Shown piece by piece: positions 1 to 10,511 of a stretch of 64,000 bases of DNA; position 1 is the first letter of the stretch, and each line of letters begins with the position of its first letter. The stretch lies in assembly GCF_017304615.1 (NCBI RefSeq), contig NZ_JAFKLZ010000001.1:248001-312000 (forward strand), given 5' to 3'. The DNA is from Sphingomonas sp. (GTDB taxonomy: Bacteria > Pseudomonadota > Alphaproteobacteria > Sphingomonadales > Sphingomonadaceae). Position numbers and translations under genes: made by a program. The notes beneath the pieces are model-generated. The model worked only from the letters and a program-made list of their open reading frames with translations, did no database searches and was not told where the DNA came from.

Positions 1-71
1 GCAGGTTCGCTGCCCTGTTCGGAGCCACATCCTCCCAATATGGCGATGAGAAAGAGCGGCCAGACGTGCAT
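1..71 (-). CDS. Putative lipoprotein, N-terminal fragment cut by window edge
   Basis: An ATG at position 71 opens a minus-strand reading frame that stays open to the window edge (23 codons). It begins MHVWPLFLIAILGGC, a short hydrophobic segment ending in the lipobox-like LGGC, which is the pattern of a bacterial lipoprotein signal peptide. The Cys would be lipidated after signal peptidase II cleavage. No strong Shine-Dalgarno site is visible. The rest of the protein lies outside the window, so no function can be given. It points the same way as katG but is separated from it by a hairpin. Confidence 0.5.
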   Translation of the reverse strand, partial: MHVWPLFLIAILGGCGSEQGSEP

Positions 72-190
72 CAGTGCACGGCTGCCAGTTTCTCTATTTT
101 TCTGCAATCGCCAGTAGAAGCCTGTCCGTTATGCCTGTCCATCTTCCTCGCAACAGAGGCTAGGATCGGGTCGTGAGCCGCTATCTGGAA

Positions 191-214
191 ACTCCTCCCC
201 CTAAGGGGAGGAGT
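191..214 (-). terminator. Hairpin downstream of katG
   Basis: A perfect 10-bp stem (actcctcccc / ggggaggagt) with a 4-base loop starts 8 bases past the katG stop codon. No clear T-run follows on the minus strand, so it may be a weak intrinsic terminator or an mRNA-stabilising 3' hairpin. Confidence 0.55.
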
Positions 215-222
215 GCTGACCC

Positions 223-2463
<2,241 letters not shown>

Positions 2464-2544
2464 TTACGCCATGACTTAATCCAATCTCGGCGAGCGAGAA
2501 AATCGATCAGTGCGGCGTAGCGTTGATACTTAGCCGAATATTCC

Positions 2545-2624
2545 CGTCACCCCCGCCTCGAGCCGGGGTTCCGCTATTTCCTACCGCTCGAAGTAGCGGG
2601 ACCCCGGCTCAAGGCCGGGGTGAC
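2545..2624. repeat. REP-like palindromic element, family A
   Basis: An imperfect inverted repeat of about 80 bases in the gap between the corC-like gene end and katG start. The outer arms are cgtcacccc and ggggtgacg. The inner arms gccggggttccgct and agcgggaccccggc also pair. Such elements are common intergenic repeats in sphingomonads; it could also act as a 3' hairpin for the corC operon. Confidence 0.75.
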
Positions 2625-2632
2625 GATTGGGG

Positions 2633-3523
2633 CTAAGCCTCGACCCCCTCCGGCACCGGCTTTGGCGGGTGGAGGCGCAGGCGTTCGACGCGGCGCGAGT
2701 CGGACTGGAGGATTTCGAGCGTCCAGCCCGACGGCGTCGCGAGGCATTCGCCCTTGGCCGGCACGCGACCCGCGATCACCGCTGCGAGTCCGCCCAGCGT
2801 GTCGACGTCCTCGTCATGGTCGCCAAGCCGTGGATCTACCGTCTCGGCGACGTCCTCGAGTTCGACGCGCGCATCGGCGTCCCACGCGCCGCCGTCGAGC
2901 GGCACCAGCAACGCCTCGGGCGCGTCGTCATGCTCGTCCTCGATGTCGCCGGTGATTTCCTCGATCAGATCCTCGATCGTGACGAGACCCTCGGTGCCCG
3001 AATATTCGTCGAGCACGATCGCGAGGTGGACGCGTTTCGACCGCATCTCCGCGAGCAGATCGAGCGCGCCCATCGACATCGGCACGTAAAGCGGTTCGCG
3101 CACCAGGATGCCAATCGTTTCCGGCGGCGGCGTGTCGCTGGCCAGGATGGCGAACACGTCCTTGACGTGGATCATGCCGATCACTTCGTCCAGGCTCTCG
3201 CGATAGACGGGCAGGCGGCTGTGCCCGGCCTCGGCGAATTGCTTCACGAGGTCGGTGAAGCTGATATTTTCCTCGACCGCGATCACGTCGGCGCGCGGCA
3301 CCCCGATCTCGCCCGCGTCGCGTTCGCCAAAGTGAAGCAGGTTCTTCACCATTTGCCGTTCGAGCGGGGTCAAGTCGCCCGCGGCATCGGGGGCGGGGTC
3401 GTCCTCGTGACGCTCGATCACGTCCTCGAGCTGGTCGCGCAGGCTCGCTTCTTCGCCGAAGATGGTGGATTTCAGCTTTCGCCAGATACTGTCGCCAGCG
3501 TCGCTACTGGGGCCCTCGGACAT
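2633..3523 (-). CDS. corC: CorC/YbeX-type CBS domain protein
   Basis: Soluble 296-residue protein with a CBS domain pair (about residues 70-190, including IGMIHVKDVF) and a C-terminal CorC_HlyC domain (about 210-290). The family is linked to magnesium/cobalt homeostasis and, through its constant neighbour ybeY, to ribosome function. No transmembrane segment is seen, which separates it from the longer membrane-anchored TlyC/HlyC relatives. It follows ybeY by 9 bases in the phoH-ybeY-corC order typical of Proteobacteria. The apolipoprotein N-acyltransferase gene lnt, often next in this cluster, is absent here. The name is solid at family level; the exact role is not known from sequence. Confidence 0.9.
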   Translation of the reverse strand: MSEGPSSDAGDSIWRKLKSTIFGEEASLRDQLEDVIERHEDDPAPDAAGDLTPLERQMVKNLLHFGERDAGEIGVPRADVIAVEENISFTDLVKQFAEAGHSRLPVYRESLDEVIGMIHVKDVFAILASDTPPPETIGILVREPLYVPMSMGALDLLAEMRSKRVHLAIVLDEYSGTEGLVTIEDLIEEITGDIEDEHDDAPEALLVPLDGGAWDADARVELEDVAETVDPRLGDHDEDVDTLGGLAAVIAGRVPAKGECLATPSGWTLEILQSDSRRVERLRLHPPKPVPEGVEA

Positions 3524-3532
3524 GGTGAGTGG

Positions 3533-4042
3533 TCAGTCCTCGTCGATCAAATAGGGGTCGGCGATGCCGAGCGACGCCAACGCATCGACTTCGATCGCCT
3601 CCATCTTGTCGGCATCGCCGTCGTCGATATGGTCATATCCTAGCAGATGCAGCGTGCCGTGCACGATCAAATGCGTGGCATGGGTTTCGAGCGCAATCCC
3701 GCGCGCCGCCGCTTCGCGCGCGCAGACGCCGTGCGCGAGGACGATGTCGCCGAGCAGAACCTCGCCGTCGTCGCTGTTCAGCGTGACGGTTTCGAGCAGA
3801 TCGGACTGAACCATCGGGAAACTGAGGACGTTGGTCGGCTTGTCCTTGTGACGGTACTGTTTGTTGAGTTGGTGAACTTCATCGTCCGCGGTCAGCCGCA
3901 CCGAAATCTCGACCGCCGCATCACTCGTCAACAGCTCGCCATGCGGCGTCAGCCCGATCGCGGCGCGCGCGGCGCGAGTCGCGACCGCGTCCCAGTCCTG
4001 GTCGGGCCATGGTTCTTCAGCCGAAAGGGCGACGTCCAGCAC
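3533..4042 (-). CDS. ybeY: Endoribonuclease YbeY (rRNA maturation factor)
   Basis: Zinc-dependent single-strand endoribonuclease involved in 16S rRNA 3' maturation and 70S quality control. The metal site HGTLHLLGYDH, with three His, is present near residues 130-145. The length of 169 is normal for an alphaproteobacterial YbeY. The start is a GTG that shares one base with the phoH stop codon (TAGTG), so the two genes are translationally coupled. corC follows 9 bases downstream. Confidence 0.95.
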   Translation of the reverse strand: MLDVALSAEEPWPDQDWDAVATRAARAAIGLTPHGELLTSDAAVEISVRLTADDEVHQLNKQYRHKDKPTNVLSFPMVQSDLLETVTLNSDDGEVLLGDIVLAHGVCAREAAARGIALETHATHLIVHGTLHLLGYDHIDDGDADKMEAIEVDALASLGIADPYLIDED

Positions 4043-5040
4043 TAGCCAGCATTCCCCTCATACGCCTCGACGATCCGCCCGACGATCGGGTGGCGGACGA
4101 CGTCGCCGGGGCCGAAGCGGCAGAGCGAGATGCCTTCGACGCCCTCCAGCCGCGTCGTCGCATCGGCGAGGCCGGACGCACCGACGCCGCCGGGCAAGTC
4201 GGTCTGGTTGGGGTCGCCGCAGATCACCATCCGGCTGTTCTCGCCGAAGCGGGTCAGGAACATCTTCATCTGCGCGGGCGTGGTATTCTGCGCCTCGTCG
4301 AGGATGATGAAAGCGTCGGCGAGCGTGCGCCCGCGCATGAAGGCGATCGGCGCGATTTCGATTTCCCCGCTCGCGATCCGGCGCTCGACCTGCTCGGCGG
4401 GCAAGCAGTCGTTGAGTGCGTCGTACAAGGGGCGGAGGTAGGGATCGACCTTCTCCTTCATGTCGCCAGGGAGGAAGCCGAGCTTCTCGCCCGCCTCGAC
4501 CGCGGGGCGCGACAGGATCAGCCGCTGGATGCTGCCGGCGATGAGTTGCGACACCGCCTGTGCGACCGCGATATAGGTCTTGCCCGTGCCCGCCGGGCCG
4601 AGCGCGAAGATCATTTCGTGCGTCGTCAGTTCGCGCATGTAGTGCGCCTGCGCGGGGGTGCGCGGGACTATTGTCTTCTTGCGCGTGCGGATCATGATCG
4701 GCGGGGTGGAGTGCCGCTCGGTCGAAATGATCCCGTCGAGTACTGGTTCGGACGCCATGGCGATCGACGCGTCGACCAGCCCGGTATCGATCTCCTCGCC
4801 GCGTTGCAGCCGCTTGTAGAGATCGTTGAGCACGTCGCGGCCCAGCGCGACCTGTTCGGCGGACCCTTCCAGCCCGATCTTGTTGCCGCGCGCGGTGATG
4901 TAGATGCCCAGCCGGTGTTCGAGCGCGACGAGGTTCTGGTCGTATTGCCCGAAAAGTTGCGCGAGCAGTTGCGGCTTGTCGAAGGTCAGCTCGACCCGGC
5001 TGCGTTCACCGGATTGGGCGGGGACAGGCTTGCGGCTCAT
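4042..5040 (-). CDS. phoH: PhoH family ATPase (PhoH-like/YbeZ)
   Basis: Predicted cytoplasmic ATPase of 332 residues with the PhoH P-loop fold. The Walker A motif is GPAGTGKT and the Walker B region is IILDEAQNTTPAQMK. A KH-like RNA-binding region probably lies upstream, as in other YbeZ-type PhoH proteins. First gene of the phoH-ybeY-corC operon. Family members are associated with RNA metabolism together with YbeY. A strong intrinsic terminator at 5098-5136 separates it from the PEP-CTERM genes upstream. Confidence 0.93.
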   Translation of the reverse strand: MSRKPVPAQSGERSRVELTFDKPQLLAQLFGQYDQNLVALEHRLGIYITARGNKIGLEGSAEQVALGRDVLNDLYKRLQRGEEIDTGLVDASIAMASEPVLDGIISTERHSTPPIMIRTRKKTIVPRTPAQAHYMRELTTHEMIFALGPAGTGKTYIAVAQAVSQLIAGSIQRLILSRPAVEAGEKLGFLPGDMKEKVDPYLRPLYDALNDCLPAEQVERRIASGEIEIAPIAFMRGRTLADAFIILDEAQNTTPAQMKMFLTRFGENSRMVICGDPNQTDLPGGVGASGLADATTRLEGVEGISLCRFGPGDVVRHPIVGRIVEAYEGNAG

Positions 5041-5097
5041 GCGGTCCTTTCAGCGTGGGTTGCCGGCATTGTGGCAGAGCGACCGAGTCCATGACAG

Positions 5098-5136
5098 ACA
5101 AAAACATCGCCCGAACGCGAAGGTTCGGGCGATGTT
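5098..5136 (-). terminator. Rho-independent terminator before phoH
   Basis: A perfect 14-bp stem (aacatcgcccgaac / gttcgggcgatgtt) with the 6-base loop gcgaag. On the minus strand it runs into a five-T tract (gatgtttttgt). It ends transcription arriving from the PEP-CTERM genes and insulates phoH. Confidence 0.85.
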
Positions 5137-5164
5137 GCAGGAAAGTCGCGGAGGGAAACGAGGA

Positions 5165-5191
5165 AGCACCGCCCGCGACTCGGGCGGTGCT
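5165..5191 (-). terminator. Hairpin just after the first PEP-CTERM gene
   Basis: An 11-bp perfect stem (agcaccgcccg / cgggcggtgct) with a 5-base loop, 9 bases after the stop of the gene at 5201-5989. On the minus strand it is followed by a pyrimidine-rich stretch (tcctcgtttccc). With the next hairpin it forms a tandem terminator. Confidence 0.65.
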
Positions 5192-5200
5192 CCTTAAGGG

Positions 5201-5989
5201 TCAAGCGAAGCGGACCCGCTGCGCCACGCGGCCGCGACGGCGAACCGCCCCCGCCATCGCGCCGAAGCCGAGGATGATCATTCCCCAGGTTGCCGGTTCG
5301 GGCACCGCACCGGTGACGCCCGTCGTGGAGGTCAGCGAGAAATTGTCGATCGCCAAGCCATGGTCGTTGCCGCCCGAATTGAGGTCGGTCCAGCGGAAGC
5401 CGAAATTGGCCCCCGATGTGATCGACAGGCCGCCGATCGTCGCCGCCAGACTGCGCTGGTTGGCGGTCAGGTTGCCGTTGAGCGCGCCCTGCGTGCCCGA
5501 CGTCAGCACCGGCAGGAAATCGAGCGCGCTGACGCGGACCCAGGTGCCGGTGGTCAGGCTGGTCGCGTTGGTCGAATATTCGAACGTGAGGCCGTCGTCG
5601 GTCGAGTTACCAAGACGCCATTGCTCGCCGATATAGGCGATGTCGAACGCGGTGATCGCGCTGCCCAGCTGGTTGGTGAACAGCACGCCATAGGTCGCCT
5701 CGAGCGAGCCGCTACCCAGGCTGCCCAGCGCGCGCTCGGTGCTGCCGGTCGTGCCGAAGCTGTAGGTGTTACCCGAATTCGAACTGCCGTCGCCGATGCC
5801 GTAGCTCGCATTGGCGTTGGTGCCGGTCTCGTTGATCGCCCAGCCCGCCGGCAGCGCGGTCCCGGTCGAGCCGGACGAGGCCAGCGTGTCGAAGTTCTGG
5901 ATGTAGCTGGTCGTGGTCAGCGCGGTCTGCGCGGACGCCGCGGCCGGCGCGAGCGCGGCGGCCACGACGATGGGCATAAGATAACGCAT
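5201..5989 (-). CDS. PEPxxWA-CTERM sorting domain protein
   Basis: Exported 262-residue protein. It has an N-terminal signal peptide (MRYLMPIVVAAALAPAAASA). The long middle is Gly/Ser/Thr-rich, beta-type sequence. The C-terminal sorting signal AVPEPATWGMIILGFGAM is followed by an Arg-rich tail. In the known system the PEP-CTERM tail is recognised by an exosortase, which anchors or releases the protein at the cell surface, often with exopolysaccharide. No exosortase lies in the window. It is 24 bases downstream of a second PEP-CTERM gene, so the two are probably co-transcribed. The function of the mature part is unknown. Confidence 0.88.
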   Translation of the reverse strand: MRYLMPIVVAAALAPAAASAQTALTTTSYIQNFDTLASSGSTGTALPAGWAINETGTNANASYGIGDGSSNSGNTYSFGTTGSTERALGSLGSGSLEATYGVLFTNQLGSAITAFDIAYIGEQWRLGNSTDDGLTFEYSTNATSLTTGTWVRVSALDFLPVLTSGTQGALNGNLTANQRSLAATIGGLSITSGANFGFRWTDLNSGGNDHGLAIDNFSLTSTTGVTGAVPEPATWGMIILGFGAMAGAVRRRGRVAQRVRFA

Positions 5990-6013
5990 TGCGATACTCC
6001 CTTTGGAGATGGT

Positions 6014-6703
6014 TCAGGCGGTGAGCAGATTCGTGGCGCGCGAACGACGGCGCAGCGCTCCGCCCATCATGCCGAAGCCAGCGATCATCATCGCCCAGGT
6101 GGCAGGCTCGGGAACCGCGCCGGCAACCTCACGCGTACCCGTCACGCGGAAGTTGAGATCGCAGGCGCTGGCCGGCGTGTTGGGGCAGTTCGGATAGGAT
6201 TGAACGCCGAATGCCTGGCCGCCGGTATAGGCGTCGCCGCCCAGCACCTGGCCGGTAAAGATGTTTATGTCCGGCCCGAGCACGACGCCGTAGCGCAGGC
6301 TGCTGTTCGACAGCACGAAGGTGTAGACGCTGCCGATGTTCACCGCGAGGCTGGGCAGGCTGACGTCGAACCAGTTGAGGCCGCTGGTCGGGATCGTCGT
6401 CGGCAGCGTGAACTGCGTCGTGTAGACCTGCGTGCCGCCGAGGCCCGAGCCGTTCAGCAGGCTGAGCGTGAACGGCGTGTTGGCGTTGCTGGTATTGAAC
6501 AGCTGGAACTGGAAGCCGACCGAGGTCAGCGCCGTGTCGAGCGACGTGAAGCTCTGGCCGATCGGGCCATTGTAGAGCGTCGTGGCGCGCATTCCGCTGC
6601 CCGAGACGACCTCGATCGTGTCGGTCGTGGGGTTGGCGAACGCCGGCGCGGCGATGGCGACGAAAGAAAGGCTGGCGGCAGCCGCCAGGGTCTTGAAACG
6701 CAT
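6014..6703 (-). CDS. PEPxxWA-CTERM sorting domain protein
   Basis: Exported 229-residue protein with a signal peptide (MRFKTLAAAASLSFVAIAAPAFA) and the C-terminal signal AVPEPATWAMMIAGFGMM followed by RRRSR. The middle is rich in small and hydroxyl residues, compatible with a beta-sandwich, but no enzyme motif can be seen. It is upstream of the other PEP-CTERM gene on the same strand. The two do not look like a recent tandem duplication: their mature parts share no obvious stretch outside the signal peptide and sorting tail. Confidence 0.87.
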   Translation of the reverse strand: MRFKTLAAAASLSFVAIAAPAFANPTTDTIEVVSGSGMRATTLYNGPIGQSFTSLDTALTSVGFQFQLFNTSNANTPFTLSLLNGSGLGGTQVYTTQFTLPTTIPTSGLNWFDVSLPSLAVNIGSVYTFVLSNSSLRYGVVLGPDINIFTGQVLGGDAYTGGQAFGVQSYPNCPNTPASACDLNFRVTGTREVAGAVPEPATWAMMIAGFGMMGGALRRRSRATNLLTA

Positions 6704-6790
6704 TACGTAGCTCCCTTGTTGGATAGGGAGCCAATGAGGAATGGTTATTACAGTGTTAAGACATTTTACGTCTTATTCCGGTAACTTGCG

Positions 6791-8116
6791 TCAAGCCGCG
6801 GCGCGGGTCGTGCCAATTCCGGACAAAGAATTCGGGTCGGCGCGGGCAATTTCCACCTCGACAATTTCGCCGATCTGCGCAGCGGTCATCAGATGCACCG
6901 ACTGTAGCCAGGGCGACTTGCCGAGCATCTGGCCGGGTAGCTTGCCGCGGCGTTCGATCAGCACGTCGCAGGTGCGGCCGACGGTCGCGGCGTTGAACGC
7001 CGCCTGATCGCGATTGAGCGCGGCCTGGAGGCGTTGCAGGCGGTCGTCCATCACCTCGGCGGCGATTTGGCCGTCCATATCGGCGGCAGGGGTGCCGGGG
7101 CGCGGCGAGTATTTGAAGCTGAACGCCTGCGCGTAGCCGACCGCGTCGATCAGGCTCAGCGTGTCGGCGAACTCCGCCTCCGTTTCGCCGGGGAAGCCGA
7201 CGATGAAGTCGCCTGACAGCGCGATGTCTGGACGTGCCGCGCGGACGCGGTCGAGGATGCGGAGATAGCTGTCGCGGCTGTGGCTGCGGTTCATCGCCTT
7301 GAGCACGCGGTCGTTGCCTGACTGCACCGGCAGATGAAGGAACGGCATCAGCTTCTCGACGTCGCGATGCGCGTCGATCAGCCCCTGCGTCATGTCGTTG
7401 GGATGGCTAGTGGTGTAGCGGATCCGGGCGAGGCCGGGGATGCGGTCGAGCTCGCGGATCAGCGCGCCGAGGTCTTGCTCCCCGTCCGACCACGCATTCA
7501 CGTTCTGGCCCAGCAGGGTGATTTCCTTGGCACCGGCATCGACCAGCGCCTTCGCCTCGTCGACCAGGGCGTCCCACGGCCGGCTGATCTCGGCGCCGCG
7601 CGTATAGGGAACGACGCAATAAGTGCAGAATTTGTCGCACCCCTCCTGCACCGTCAGGAACGCGGTCGGCCCGACCCTGCGGCGGGCAGGAAGTGCGCCG
7701 AACTTCGACAGGACGGGCATATCGGTGTCGATCCCGAGCTGGCCCCGCGTCGCTAGCTCCACGAGATCGGGCAGGTTGTGATAGGCCTGCGGGCCGACGA
7801 CGATGTCGACCTTCGCGCGGTGGGCGATTTCCTCACCCTCGGCCTGCGCGACGCAGCCCGCCACCGCGATCATCGGGTCGCGCCCTTCCGCGCGCTGCAC
7901 TTTGCGGATCCGGCCAATGTCCGAATAGACCTTTTCGGTCGCCTTTTCGCGGATGTGGCACGTGTTGAGCACGACGAGGTCGGCGGCGTTGGCGTCGTCC
8001 GTCGCGGTCAGGCCCTGCGCGGCCATCAACTCGCCCATGCGCTCGCCGTCATAGACGTTCATCTGGCAGCCGAACGACTTGACGTGATAGGTCTTTGGGG
8101 ACGTCTTCGCGGTCAT
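6791..8116 (-). CDS. miaB: tRNA-2-methylthio-N6-dimethylallyladenosine synthase MiaB
   Basis: Radical SAM methylthiotransferase that modifies A37 of tRNAs reading UNN codons. Three domains are visible in 441 residues. The N-terminal MTTase domain starts with [13 protein letters not shown]. The radical SAM core has the CDKFCTYC cluster motif (CxxxCxxC). The C-terminal TRAM region contains [19 protein letters not shown]. Its ATG overlaps the stop of the acyltransferase gene by 4 bases (ATGA), so it is the distal gene of a fur-plsC-miaB transcript. Confidence 0.97.
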   Translation of the reverse strand: MTAKTSPKTYHVKSFGCQMNVYDGERMGELMAAQGLTATDDANAADLVVLNTCHIREKATEKVYSDIGRIRKVQRAEGRDPMIAVAGCVAQAEGEEIAHRAKVDIVVGPQAYHNLPDLVELATRGQLGIDTDMPVLSKFGALPARRRVGPTAFLTVQEGCDKFCTYCVVPYTRGAEISRPWDALVDEAKALVDAGAKEITLLGQNVNAWSDGEQDLGALIRELDRIPGLARIRYTTSHPNDMTQGLIDAHRDVEKLMPFLHLPVQSGNDRVLKAMNRSHSRDSYLRILDRVRAARPDIALSGDFIVGFPGETEAEFADTLSLIDAVGYAQAFSFKYSPRPGTPAADMDGQIAAEVMDDRLQRLQAALNRDQAAFNAATVGRTCDVLIERRGKLPGQMLGKSPWLQSVHLMTAAQIGEIVEVEIARADPNSLSGIGTTRAAA

Positions 8117-8982
8117 GGGGCGGGCGCTATAGCGCCGGGATCGGGCGCGGCATAGGCTACCGGCGCAACGTCGTAGGCGAAGGGCCGCAGCGGCTTGCCG
8201 AGCACCGCGACCAGCGCTTCCTCGATGCGACGGCGACTCTCCGCGGCGATCGCCTTGCGGCCGGGGAAATCGCGCGGATGAAAGGGTTCGAGGAAGTGGA
8301 CCTTGACCGGAAAGCTGCCGCGTCGCGACAACAGGCGCTTGGCGTTATTCAGGCCGGTCTCGACGCCGATCCAACCGATTTCCTCGGCGACCGCGCCGTA
8401 GTCGAGCATAACCGGCTGGACCAGGACGCCAGGCGGCGGCGGTTCGAGAACGCGCAGCATCGGCGTCTTGAACGGGAGCAGTGACTGGCCGTCGGTCGTG
8501 GTGCCCTCGGGAAACACCGTCACCGACCAGTTTTCCGCCAGCGCGTCGCGCAGCGCGTTGATCTGCTCGGCGACGCCCATGCGGTTTTCCCGCTTCACAT
8601 AGACGGTGCGGTTGAGAGTCGCGAGCCAGCCGACCACCGGCGCGTCGCGCAGTTCCTCCTTCGACACGAACGCAGTGCCGCTCTGGCCAGCAATGGCCAG
8701 GATGTCGATCCAGCTGAGGTGGTTGGAAATGTAGAAGACGTCGCGCTTCAGCGGGACGCCGACGCGTTTGACGCGCGCGCCCGCCAGTCGGGCAGCCCAG
8801 CCGAGGAAGATCTTCGGCCATGGCGAACTCAACCGGAACAGCCGCCACAGATAATGTAGCGGCACCGTCAGCAGCAACGCGAAGATCAGGCCCAGCGCGC
8901 GGAGGATGATGCGGACCCAGCCGAGCGGGTCGATCGGCGGCGGATCGCCGGCGGCCGCGGCGGCGCGTTGTTCCGGGGTCAG
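8113..8982 (-). CDS. 1-acyl-sn-glycerol-3-phosphate acyltransferase (PlsC-like)
   Basis: Membrane-associated acyltransferase of phospholipid synthesis, converting lysophosphatidate to phosphatidate. An N-terminal hydrophobic segment ([17 protein letters not shown]) is followed by the catalytic NHLSWIDI (HX4D) and the FPEGTT motif. No ATG or GTG lies in frame before the membrane segment. The best-placed start is a CTG at 8982 that overlaps the fur stop as CTGA, giving 289 residues. Extension further upstream would run through the fur gene in another frame and gives an Arg/Pro-rich shadow sequence. The start is therefore uncertain; the family call is firm. Confidence 0.88.
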   Translation of the reverse strand: MTPEQRAAAAAGDPPPIDPLGWVRIILRALGLIFALLLTVPLHYLWRLFRLSSPWPKIFLGWAARLAGARVKRVGVPLKRDVFYISNHLSWIDILAIAGQSGTAFVSKEELRDAPVVGWLATLNRTVYVKRENRMGVAEQINALRDALAENWSVTVFPEGTTTDGQSLLPFKTPMLRVLEPPPPGVLVQPVMLDYGAVAEEIGWIGVETGLNNAKRLLSRRGSFPVKVHFLEPFHPRDFPGRKAIAAESRRRIEEALVAVLGKPLRPFAYDVAPVAYAAPDPGAIAPAP

Positions 8983-9401
8983 GGCTTCCGGTCCAGCGTG
9001 ACGCCGTACAGCTCCATCCGGTGGTCGACCAGGCGGAAGCCGAGCTTTTCGGCGATCTGTTTCTGGAGCTGTTCGAGTTCGGGATCGACGAATTCGATCA
9101 CCTTGCCGGTCTCGATGTCGATGAGATGGTCGTGGTGCGATTCGGGCGACGGTTCGTACCGCGCCCGGCCGTCGCCGAAATCGTGGCGGTCGAGGATGCC
9201 GGCTTCTTCGAACAGCCGCACGGTACGATACACCGTCGCGATCGAAATGCCCGGGTCGATCGCCGACGCGCGTTCGTAAACCTTTTCGACGTCGGGATGA
9301 TCTTCGGCTTCGCTCAGCACGCGGGCGATGACGCGCCGCTGCTCGGTGATGCGGAGGCCCTTTTCGTTGCAAAGGGCTTCGAGATCGATCTTGCGCGCCA
9401 T
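8979..9401 (-). CDS. fur: Ferric uptake regulator Fur
   Basis: Metal-responsive winged-helix repressor of iron genes, 140 residues, normal family length. The N-terminal DNA-binding domain contains ISIATVYRTVRLFEEAGIL. The hinge and dimerisation domain contains the His-rich metal site ESHHDHLIDIETGKVIEF. It lacks the C-terminal Cys pairs of E. coli Fur, as alphaproteobacterial Fur/Mur proteins commonly do; whether it senses iron or manganese cannot be told. First gene of the fur-plsC-miaB unit. Confidence 0.93.
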   Translation of the reverse strand: MARKIDLEALCNEKGLRITEQRRVIARVLSEAEDHPDVEKVYERASAIDPGISIATVYRTVRLFEEAGILDRHDFGDGRARYEPSPESHHDHLIDIETGKVIEFVDPELEQLQKQIAEKLGFRLVDHRMELYGVTLDRKP

Positions 9402-9455
9402 GTTCGAGATATAGGCGGGTAGCGCTTATTGCGAAAGGGTAGATTCATTCGCAAC

Positions 9456-9487
9456 AAGCCCCGCGGCGCTGGCGCGTCGCGGGGCTT
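9456..9487 (-). terminator. Hairpin after mucR
   Basis: A 10-bp perfect stem (aagccccgcg / cgcggggctt) with a GC-rich loop, 28 bases past the mucR stop and in front of fur. The trailing bases on the minus strand (gttgcg) are not a real T-run, so termination strength is uncertain. Confidence 0.55.
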
Positions 9488-9514
9488 TCGATAGCTTACC
9501 CTGGAGAAGATAAG

Positions 9515-9931
9515 TTACTTGGTCTTGCGTCGCTTGGTGCCGAGACCGATCTTCTTTGCGAGACTGCGGCGTTGTTCGGCATAGTTCGGCGCGACCATCG
9601 GATAGTCGGCGGGAAGGTTCCACTTGGCGCGGTACTGTTCCGGCGTCATCTGATAGTGCGTCATCAAGTGGCGCTTGAGCATCTTGAGCTTCTTGCCGTC
9701 TTCCAGGCAAATCACATAATCTGGCTTGATCGATGCGCGGATCGAGACGGCTGGCTCCTGCTTCGGCTCGGGAGCCGGCGCGGCAGGGCTGAGCTTCGAC
9801 AAGCCGCGATAGATATTCTGGATGACCAACTCGATGTCGGACACCGCGACATTATTATTACCCAGATACTCCGCAGCGATATCCGCGGTCAGCGTGACCA
9901 GCGTTTCCTGCATGTCGGTATCATTGTCCAT
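9515..9931 (-). CDS. mucR: MucR/Ros family transcriptional regulator
   Basis: Alphaproteobacterial zinc-finger DNA-binding protein of 138 residues. The prokaryotic finger is visible as CLEDGKKLKMLKRHLMTH, with Cys, Asp and two His as in Ros. It is followed by the conserved MTPEQYRAKWNLPADYPMVAPNY region. MucR proteins act as global silencers of exopolysaccharide, motility and cell-cycle genes by binding AT-rich DNA. It is a single gene with a 109-base upstream region, where autoregulation would be expected for this family. Confidence 0.95.
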   Translation of the reverse strand: MDNDTDMQETLVTLTADIAAEYLGNNNVAVSDIELVIQNIYRGLSKLSPAAPAPEPKQEPAVSIRASIKPDYVICLEDGKKLKMLKRHLMTHYQMTPEQYRAKWNLPADYPMVAPNYAEQRRSLAKKIGLGTKRRKTK

Positions 9932-10040
9932 TCTATTTCCTTCACGACCCGTTTTTAGATTTTGACGGTTCCCCCCGGAACGGGGCTTTGATCCCTGTTT
10001 TCGTGGTGTGCAAGCGGCAATTGTCCATAACGCGATGATC

Positions 10041-10511
10041 TTATCGAGTCGCGCGACGAAGGGTCAGAGCAGAATAGCTCTTTCCGTCGGAACCGCGATA
10101 GTAATCGCGCCGTTCGCCAACCTTGGTAAACCCCGATTTTCTATACAATTTAATCGCGTCGTTACCTTCGCGGACTTCGAGATGGAGCGAAGAGATGTTG
10201 CGCAAGGCGCTGTCGCCGATCACCGACCGCAGCAGCGCCGCGCCGACACCCGCGCGCCGCGCTTCGGGCGCAACCGCGAGCAACAGCAACTCCGCTTCGT
10301 CGAGCACGCCGCGCGTCAACGCGAATCCGACCGCGCGTCCGCCGAGTTCGGCGATCGTCAGCCACACGCCGGGAACCGCCAGGATGCCGATCACCTGGTT
10401 GCGCGTCCACGCCTCGCCCCAGCGCGGGTCGAACGCATCGGCCATGATCCGCTCGACGCGGTCGAGGTCGCGGACGTCGCCTTCGCGCAGGTCGATCGCG
10501 GCGGTGCTCAA
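10041..10511 (-). CDS. rimI: Ribosomal-protein-alanine N-acetyltransferase RimI
   Basis: GNAT-fold acetyltransferase of 156 residues that in the model case acetylates the N-terminus of ribosomal protein S18. The acetyl-CoA motif A is visible as LAVAPEARRAGVGAALL. The position directly after tsaB, the usual partner in bacteria, supports RimI over other GNAT enzymes. Translation probably begins at a TTG (10511) that overlaps the tsaB stop as TTGA. Confidence 0.9.
   Translation of the reverse strand: MSTAAIDLREGDVRDLDRVERIMADAFDPRWGEAWTRNQVIGILAVPGVWLTIAELGGRAVGFALTRGVLDEAELLLLAVAPEARRAGVGAALLRSVIGDSALRNISSLHLEVREGNDAIKLYRKSGFTKVGERRDYYRGSDGKSYSALTLRRATR

Noticed and set aside
8983-9372. N-terminal extension of the acyltransferase frame to 9372
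   Set aside because: It lies in another frame of fur and gives an Arg/Pro-rich peptide without resemblance to acyltransferases.
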